Shown: in pieces, positions 1-4,708 of the stretch
Numbering within the stretch: the first letter of the stretch is position 1
Layout: the number at the start of each line of letters is the position of its first letter
DNA from: Planctomycetaceae bacterium UBA6172
GTDB lineage: Bacteria > Planctomycetota > Planctomycetia > Pirellulales > Pirellulaceae
Direction of reading: 5' to 3'
Length of the DNA: 11,518 nt
Assembly (NCBI GenBank): GCA_002422955.1
Contig: DITY01000126.1
Span: 47,438-58,955, forward strand
Made by a program: the position numbers and the translations under genes
The notes under the pieces: model-generated
Told to the model about the DNA's origin: nothing
What the model saw: the letters and a program-made list of their open reading frames with translations, nothing else
Database searches by the model: none

Positions 1-899
1 GAGTGCCGCAGTCCGCCGCTGGCGAAACTGTGCCAGGGATGGATCCCACGGCCGCGGTAGCGGGAGGCATAGAAGTCGCCGAAGTAGTAATGTCGGCTGA
101 TGGGACGAACCCAAAAATGGGCCTGCAGCGCCGAGCTGAGCAGCGAGATCCGCGGCGTGTAGCGAAAGCCGGTCGTGACGTAGGCCGGCCGTTGGAACCA
201 GAACGGCGCGAACAGCACTCCCCGGTTGGCGATCGGGTAATCCCAATAGCCGCGGCAGAAAACGTAGCCGCTAGGCGTCCAGAGGTAGCGTTCGGGCATC
301 CAGACCCAATCGGAATAGCCGACCGACCAATAGCCGGGGCGCCAAGCGTAAGACGTGGAACGCCAATTCCAACAGCCCGGTATCCAGAAGTGATTGGCGG
401 ACGGCGCCACCCCAACCGGGCCGTAATCGAGCGATTGCGGCGGGGCTTGAGCTAAGTAGTCGATCTCGTCCTGTTCAACGGCGACCCACGTCCCCGCGAC
501 CCATTGGTGACGACCGGAACTGCCGTCCCAGTACCCGGGCACCCAGCGAAGCCCGGGCGGGATGTTTCGCCAGATGCCGCTGATCCAGATGAAGTCGTTG
601 CGATCGTCATCCCAGAACCAATAGCCCGGCACCCACTCGATCCGCTCGCCGGTCGGCTTGAGCTGGGGAGGGACTTCGGGAATCGCGGCCGGGGGCGCCC
701 GGTCGACGACCAGCGGCTCGACCGCCTCCGGGTTGTATTGTTCGGCGAACGCCTCATGAACCGGACCACGCAACAGCTCTTCGCCATAGTCGTAGCCTTC
801 GTCCGGCGGTGGTAACGGCTCTTGCGCTCGGCTGGTGAGCGGGAAACTGGCGAGAAGGGTGATTCCGAGGAGCCAAACGAGTCGGTTTGGGCGTGTCAT
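1..899 (-). CDS. Exported WXXGXW-repeat protein, C-terminus beyond the left edge
   Basis: The function is unknown. It is recognised by the WXXGXW repeat, a motif of secreted or envelope proteins. The frame is open from the ATG complementary to 897-899 to base 1, giving 299 codons with no stop, so the gene is cut by the window edge. Residues 1-25 form a signal peptide: MTRPNR, a hydrophobic core (LVWLLGITLLASFPL), then SRAQ, with likely cleavage at A25/Q26. A proline-rich acidic linker (26-85) follows. Canonical repeats start at W89 (WVPGYW), W105 (WISGIW), W119 (WVPGYW), W133 (WVAGTW), W172 (WIPGCW) and W186 (WRPGYW). Degenerate copies lie at W200 (WMPERY) and F214 (FCRGYW). Most are spaced exactly 14 residues apart. 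The region after 220 stays rich in Trp, Tyr, Phe and Arg. No Shine-Dalgarno sequence precedes the start, and the gene is transcribed divergently from rpsA. The coding call is strong; the role cannot be read from the sequence. Confidence 0.9.
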   Translation of the reverse strand, partial: MTRPNRLVWLLGITLLASFPLTSRAQEPLPPPDEGYDYGEELLRGPVHEAFAEQYNPEAVEPLVVDRAPPAAIPEVPPQLKPTGERIEWVPGYWFWDDDRNDFIWISGIWRNIPPGLRWVPGYWDGSSGRHQWVAGTWVAVEQDEIDYLAQAPPQSLDYGPVGVAPSANHFWIPGCWNWRSTSYAWRPGYWSVGYSDWVWMPERYLWTPSGYVFCRGYWDYPIANRGVLFAPFWFQRPAYVTTGFRYTPRISLLSSALQAHFWVRPISRHYYFGDFYASRYRGRGIHPWHSFASGGLRH

Positions 900-1087
900 G
901 GGATAAGCCTGTACGGTGGAATTGGGAGGAGCGATGGGTTCGGCGGCACGGTCTCGGACCTGCCCGCCGGCCGCCGAGACCGGATGAAGTCGACGGCCAG
1001 CCACGTTGCAGCAGAATGAAAGGGCATTTGATGTGCCAAAACGCATCCTTCGCCCCCACATGTCCCACACCCCCAGACCGAGATCGA

Positions 1088-1121
1088 TTTGACGACACAC
1101 GGGCGTCTCATTTTGACGACA
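1088..1121. repeat. Direct repeat TTTGACGACA, two copies 24 bases apart
   Basis: The ten bases TTTGACGACA occur exactly at 1088-1097 and again at 1112-1121. On the minus strand they read TGTCGTCAAA. An exact 10-base repeat at this spacing is unlikely by chance in a region this short. The position between divergent genes would suit a regulator binding as a tandem dimer. TTGACG also resembles a -35 element, but no good -10 lies 16-18 bases downstream of either copy. Confidence 0.4.
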
Positions 1122-1216
1122 TTCGGAGCTGATTGGGGGTGGAGTCGGATCGAACGGCGGCGGGTCCAAATCGACAGCGAGCGGGGCTGGTCGCTTGCGG
1201 TTTCGCTGAACGGACA

Positions 1217-1245
1217 TTGTGTGATTCGGGGTCGTTTGGTACCTT
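1217..1245 (+). promoter_or_regulatory. Weak candidate promoter for rpsA
   Basis: TTGTGT (1217-1222) and TACCTT (1240-1245) are separated by exactly 17 bases. Each matches the sigma70 consensus at only three positions, though these include the important TTG of the -35 and the T, A and final T of the -10. Transcription would start near 1252, just before the hairpin at 1261-1279. It is the best pair noticed by eye upstream of rpsA, but it is weak. Confidence 0.22.
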
Positions 1246-1260
1246 CACCCGATTCCTGGT

Positions 1261-1279
1261 GAGCGATACGGCATCGCTC
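1261..1279 (+). promoter_or_regulatory. Hairpin in the rpsA leader
   Basis: GAGCGAT (1261-1267) is fully complementary to ATCGCTC (1273-1279), with a five-base loop (ACGGC), giving a 7-bp stem. It lies about 90 bases upstream of the rpsA start and has no T-run, so it is not an intrinsic terminator. Leader hairpins are involved in autogenous control of rpsA in Escherichia coli. A similar role here is only an inference. Confidence 0.4.
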
Positions 1280-1370
1280 CGTTCCTATCCTTTGCCTCTC
1301 ACCCCCGCTCATCCCCGATCGCTGGTCGCCGTTAGGCCTACCGGATGGGATGTTCCTGAGTACTTGCCCC

Positions 1371-3176
1371 ATGGTTAACCGTAACCTCATTCGCCTACTG
1401 GAAGACGACGACCTTGCACAGCAGCTAGCCCTGTTGGTTCCTCCCGACCAGGGAGAGGAATTGTTGTTGGAAGCTTTGGAGCTTGAGCAACAGGACTACA
1501 TTCAAGGCCGGATTGTCGACGGGCGGATTGTCGAAATCAGCGAAGAATGGGCGCTGATCGACGTGGGGTTCAAGAGCGAAGGGACGGTCAAGCTGGACGA
1601 ATGGGGTCCGGATGAGCCGACACCCAAGGTCGGCGATACCGTCAAGGTACTCATCGAGGAGATGGAAGATGATTTAGGGGCGGCTGATGACCCCTACGGC
1701 ATGATTTCGCTGAGCAAGCGAAAGGCCGAGAAGATCATCCAGTGGGAAGCGATGATGGAGTCGGTTGCCGAGGGCCAGGTGGTCACCGGCTTGGTCATCC
1801 GCAAGATCAAGGGCGGCCTGCTCTGCGACATCGGCGTCAACGTCTTCTTGCCGGGTAGCCAGGTCGATATCCGTCGTCCCGGCGATATCGGAGATTTCAT
1901 CGGCCGCGTCATCCAGGCCGAGGTGTTGAAGATCGACGACACCCGCCGGAACATCGTGATCAGCCGCCGATCGTTGATCGAGCGTCAGCGCGAAGAAGAC
2001 CGCGCGTACCTGATGAAGGAACTCGAAGTCGGCCAGGTCCGCATGGGGATCGTCAAGAACATCGCCGACTTCGGCGCGTTCGTCGATCTTGGCGGCATCG
2101 ACGGCCTGCTGCACATCACCGACATGGCTTGGGAGCGGATCGGGCACCCCAGCGAAATGGTTTCCATCGACCAGGAAATCGAAGTCAAGGTCCTGCACAT
2201 CGACCGCGAAAAGCAGAAGATCGCGTTGGGGCTCAAGCAGAAGGACCGCAACCCGTGGGACAACGTCGCCACGAAGTACCCGGTCGGCTCGGTGCATCCG
2301 GGCGAAGTGGTCAACGTGATGAGCTACGGCGCCTTCGTGAAGCTCGAACCGGGCATCGAAGGCCTGGTACACATCAGCGAAATGAGTTGGACCAAGCGGG
2401 TCAATCACCCCAGCGAATTGGTCAACATCGGTGACAAGATCGAAGTCAAGATTTTGAATGTCGACACCGAAGGTCAGCAGCTGTCGCTCGGCATGAAGCA
2501 GACCCAGCAGAACCCGTGGGACGAGGTGTTGCAGCGTTATCCCGAAGGCAGCACGGTCGTGGGCAAGGTCCGCAACCTGACCAACTACGGTGCGTTCATC
2601 GAGCTTGAAGAAGGGATCGACGGCTTGTTGCACGTCAGCGACATGTCGTGGACCCGCAAGATCAGCCACCCGAGCGAGCGATTGGAGAAGGGCCAGCAGA
2701 TCACCTGCCGCGTCCTCAGCGTCGACGAATCGCGGCGGCGGATCGCGTTGGGTCTCAAGCAGCTCGATAACGACCCGTGGGACAGCGACATCCCGCTCAA
2801 GTATCAGCCCGGCCAATTGGTCACGGGCAAGGTCACCAAGATCACCAACTTCGGCGTGTTCGTCGGTTTGGAAGATGGTCTGGAAGGGCTGTTGCACATC
2901 TCGGAACTCGCCGATCACAAGGTCGAAAACCCCGAGGACATGGTCAAGGTTGGTGACGAGATCGAAGTCAAGGTATTGCGAGTCGACACCGACGAACGGA
3001 AGATCGGCCTGTCACGCAAACGCGTCGATTGGGACGAGGATCGTGAACGCGCGGCGGCCAGCGAAGAAGGGGCGGGAGCGGCCACCGGCTCGACCGCTTC
3101 GAGCCAGGCTTACGATTCGGAGCTCAAGGGCGGTTTGGGCGGCGACGAAGGGCCGCTGTTCAAGACCGGCAACTGA
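1371..3176 (+). CDS. rpsA: 30S ribosomal protein S1, six S1 domains
   Basis: S1 binds single-stranded RNA through OB-fold S1 domains and helps load mRNA on the 30S subunit in the cytoplasm. From the chosen ATG the protein has 601 residues, in the usual range for a six-domain S1. Domains lie at about 46-117, 134-203, 220-290, 305-377, 392-464 and 479-551. Domains 3-6 are the most canonical, with repeated FGAF/YGAF, GLLHI and HPSE motifs. Domains 1 and 2 are divergent; domain 1 has an acidic loop (EDDLGAADDPYG, 99-110) before its last strand. The tail (about 552-601) is low-complexity and ends EGPLFKTGN. The ATG at 1371 was preferred over the in-frame ATG at 1350 because MVNRN matches my recollection of planctomycete S1 starts and the seven extra residues look like leader. 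No good Shine-Dalgarno sequence precedes either start. mnmA follows after 32 bases. Confidence 0.96.
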   Translation: MVNRNLIRLLEDDDLAQQLALLVPPDQGEELLLEALELEQQDYIQGRIVDGRIVEISEEWALIDVGFKSEGTVKLDEWGPDEPTPKVGDTVKVLIEEMEDDLGAADDPYGMISLSKRKAEKIIQWEAMMESVAEGQVVTGLVIRKIKGGLLCDIGVNVFLPGSQVDIRRPGDIGDFIGRVIQAEVLKIDDTRRNIVISRRSLIERQREEDRAYLMKELEVGQVRMGIVKNIADFGAFVDLGGIDGLLHITDMAWERIGHPSEMVSIDQEIEVKVLHIDREKQKIALGLKQKDRNPWDNVATKYPVGSVHPGEVVNVMSYGAFVKLEPGIEGLVHISEMSWTKRVNHPSELVNIGDKIEVKILNVDTEGQQLSLGMKQTQQNPWDEVLQRYPEGSTVVGKVRNLTNYGAFIELEEGIDGLLHVSDMSWTRKISHPSERLEKGQQITCRVLSVDESRRRIALGLKQLDNDPWDSDIPLKYQPGQLVTGKVTKITNFGVFVGLEDGLEGLLHISELADHKVENPEDMVKVGDEIEVKVLRVDTDERKIGLSRKRVDWDEDRERAAASEEGAGAATGSTASSQAYDSELKGGLGGDEGPLFKTGN

Positions 3177-3208
3177 GTTCACCCTCCAATTTCGCCCCCA
3201 AGGGTGAC

Positions 3209-4369
3209 ATGGCCAAGGTTGTGCTAGCGATGAGCGGCGGCGTCGATTCGAGCGTCGCCGCTCATTTATTATTGGAGGCCGGGCACGAGATCATCGGTGT
3301 CTTCATGAGGCACGGTGAGGATTCCGCCAAGGCCTGCCGGACTGCATCCCCGACCGACAAGGGCGGCTTGCCCGTCTTGCCTTCCGCGGCGAGCGATTCG
3401 GCTCGGGCGGATCACAAGCAGGGGTGTTGTACCGCATCCGACGCCGCCGATGCCCGGCGGGTAGCCGCGAAGCTCGACATCCCCTTCTACGCGTTGGATT
3501 TGCAGAGCGATTTTCGCCGGATCGTCGAGTATTTCGTCGACGACTACATCCACGGCCGCACCCCCAATCCCTGCGTGCGTTGCAACCAGTGGATCAAGTT
3601 TGGGCGGCTGTTCGATTTCGCCGACGGGGTGGAAGCCGAATATGTCGCGACGGGGCACTACGCGCGGATCCTGCATGGGGCCGGCGGGGGTGAAGCGGAA
3701 CTGCATCGCGGGCTCGACGGGCTCAAGGATCAATCCTATGCCCTGTTCGGGATCGACCGGAGTCGGTTGTCGCGGATGCTGCTGCCGGTCGGCGAGTATT
3801 CCAAGCCCGAGATCCGCCGGTTGGCCACATCGATCGGCCTGAGCGTCGCCGACAAGAAAGACAGCCAGGAAATTTGCTTCGTCACCCAGGGGCATCACAG
3901 CGATTTCGTCAAGTCGTTTCGCGGCGAAGCGGCGGCCTCGACCGCCGGTGACTTTGTTACCCTGGAGGGACGCGTTGTCGGGCGGCATTCGGGCTATGAA
4001 GCGTTCACGATCGGCCAACGCAAAGGGCTGGGGATTGCGCTGGGCGAACCGCATTTCGTGATCCGGATCGAACCCGAATCCCGGCGAGTGGTGCTCGGTA
4101 GGAAGCAGGCCCTGCTGCGGAGCGGCCTGGTCGCGGGGGAAGCGAACTGGTTAGTGAAACCGCCCCCCGCCGGGGTCCCGTTCGACGCCCAGGTCCAGAT
4201 CCGGTACAACTCGCCGCCACAGGCCGCGACCGTGACCCCTCTTGAGGAGGGTGAGTTTCGCGTTTCGTTCGAAGAAGCCCAAGCGGGGGTTGCTCCGGGA
4301 CAGGCTGCGGTCATTTTTTGCGGAACTCGAGTGCTCGGCGGGGGTTGGATTAGCGTTTCGACCGATTGA
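3209..4369 (+). CDS. mnmA: tRNA-specific 2-thiouridylase MnmA
   Basis: MnmA adenylates and thiolates the wobble uridine (U34) of tRNAs for Lys, Glu and Gln in the cytoplasm, giving the s2U part of mnm5s2U. The 386-residue protein shows the PP-loop SGGVDSS (9-15), GRTPNPCVRCN (116-126), the tRNA-contact region ATGHYAR (147-153), DQSYAL (174-179), DSQEICFV (218-225), TIGQRKGLG (267-275) and a C-terminal beta-barrel region with IRYNSPP (331-337) and APGQAAV (362-368). C125 and C223 align with the two catalytic cysteines of the E. coli enzyme (Cys102 and Cys199); C122 adds a CxxC pair. Between FMRHG (32-36) and CCTASDAADA (73-82) there is an insertion of roughly 25 residues relative to E. coli and Bacillus enzymes, containing C43. 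A weak AGGG precedes the ATG. The 32-base gap after rpsA suggests co-transcription. Confidence 0.96.
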   Translation: MAKVVLAMSGGVDSSVAAHLLLEAGHEIIGVFMRHGEDSAKACRTASPTDKGGLPVLPSAASDSARADHKQGCCTASDAADARRVAAKLDIPFYALDLQSDFRRIVEYFVDDYIHGRTPNPCVRCNQWIKFGRLFDFADGVEAEYVATGHYARILHGAGGGEAELHRGLDGLKDQSYALFGIDRSRLSRMLLPVGEYSKPEIRRLATSIGLSVADKKDSQEICFVTQGHHSDFVKSFRGEAAASTAGDFVTLEGRVVGRHSGYEAFTIGQRKGLGIALGEPHFVIRIEPESRRVVLGRKQALLRSGLVAGEANWLVKPPPAGVPFDAQVQIRYNSPPQAATVTPLEEGEFRVSFEEAQAGVAPGQAAVIFCGTRVLGGGWISVSTD

Positions 4370-4416
4370 ATTCCCGCATTTTGGCCTCGCGGTGCGTCGT
4401 CCGCCCCCGAAAAACC

Positions 4417-4445
4417 TTGACCCCTGTCTAGCATTCGACTAGCCT
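4417..4445 (+). promoter_or_regulatory. Candidate sigma70-type promoter
   Basis: TTGACC (4417-4422) and TAGCCT (4440-4445) are separated by exactly 17 bases. The -35 matches TTGACA at five of six positions. The -10 keeps only the first T, the A and the last T. Transcription would begin near 4452, leaving a leader of about 255 bases before the secretin-like gene. No experimental support exists. Confidence 0.35.
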
Positions 4446-4503
4446 GAAGGGGTAGCGAATCGGACGAAGTTGCTAGGCCCGATAGCGGCTGATCAGGCTT
4501 TTT
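4441..4503 (+). terminator. Possible terminator-like structure after mnmA
   Basis: AGCCTGA (4441-4447) is complementary to TCAGGCT (4493-4499), which runs directly into five T residues (4499-4503). The 45-base loop can itself fold through TAGC/GCTA and GGG/CCC (4450-4456/4472-4480). This could end the rpsA-mnmA transcript or act as an attenuator. The loop is long for an intrinsic terminator, the T-run is short, and the stem overlaps the promoter candidate, so this is tentative. Confidence 0.25.
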
Positions 4504-4691
4504 GAGGCTTGTCCAAGACTTCGTCGGGTCGTTGTCCTGCCCACGTTCCCACCCCAGACAATCGTCGGCCCCCGCCTGGTCGACCGCTGTGACCTTTGGT
4601 CGGCAAAGTCATGTCCTGCTCCAGCCTTGCCGCTGTGAGAGTCCACTTTCGCCGTCCGCGGGTCACGAACTTACCATTGTCCCTTCCGTCC

Positions 4692-4696
4692 GGAGG
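4692..4696 (+). promoter_or_regulatory. Shine-Dalgarno GGAGG that sets the start of the secretin-like gene
   Basis: GGAGG lies 12 bases before the ATG at 4709 and 9 bases before an adjacent in-frame GTG at 4706. It supports a start here rather than at the far upstream TTG (4502). The GTG has the better spacing, so either codon could be used; the protein would differ by one residue. Confidence 0.55.
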
Positions 4697-4708
4697 TCCG
4701 TTACCGTG

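Larger units (their letters stand above)
900..1370. other. Divergent intergenic region between the WXXGXW gene and rpsA
   Basis: There are 471 bases with no convincing gene. The open frames here show no domain, no signal peptide and no ribosome binding site. The region must hold promoters for both flanking genes. It contains a 10-base direct repeat (1088-1097 and 1112-1121), a weak sigma70-like pair (1217-1245), a compact hairpin (1261-1279) and a small palindrome TAGGCCTA (1333-1340). A weak inverted repeat GGCA/TGCC lies at 1023-1037. Confidence 0.7.
4370..4708. other. Intergenic and leader region with nested inverted repeats
   Basis: There are 339 bases without a gene. The downstream frame stays open to a TTG at 4502, but those 69 codons look unlike protein and precede a credible signal peptide, so they are treated as untranslated. 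Inverted repeats present are CCCCT/AGGGG (4421-4425/4448-4452), CTAG/CTAG (4428-4431/4439-4442), AGCCTGA/TCAGGCT (4441-4447/4493-4499), TAGC/GCTA (4453-4456/4472-4475) and GACGAAGT/ACTTCGTC (4463-4470/4518-4525). Another small hairpin, CTTTG/CAAAG, lies near 4592-4606. Single 7-8 base matches are expected by chance at this length. Confidence 0.6.

Noticed and set aside
3..455. 150-codon open frame on the plus strand at the left edge
   Set aside because: It is antisense to the WXXGXW gene, which has a signal peptide and clear repeats; the plus-strand product shows no domain.
1350..1370. In-frame upstream ATG for rpsA adding seven residues
   Set aside because: MFLSTCP does not resemble an S1 N-terminus, while MVNRN at 1371 fits; neither start has a strong Shine-Dalgarno sequence.
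1133..1378. 81-codon plus-strand open frame ending at the rpsA start
   Set aside because: It overlaps the rpsA start by a few bases, but the translation looks like random GC-rich sequence with no start signal; it may be just leader.
896..1390. 164-codon minus-strand open frame across the divergent intergenic region
   Set aside because: No recognisable domain, unusual composition, overlap with both the rpsA start and the WXXGXW start, and no ribosome binding site.
1674..2918. 414-codon minus-strand open frame inside rpsA
   Set aside because: Its repetitive product mirrors the repeated S1 domains on the opposite strand; this is a codon-bias shadow.
4502..4708. TTG-initiated N-terminal extension of the secretin-like protein
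   Set aside because: The extra 69 residues look non-coding, no ribosome binding site precedes the TTG, and a GGAGG plus signal peptide support the start at 4709.
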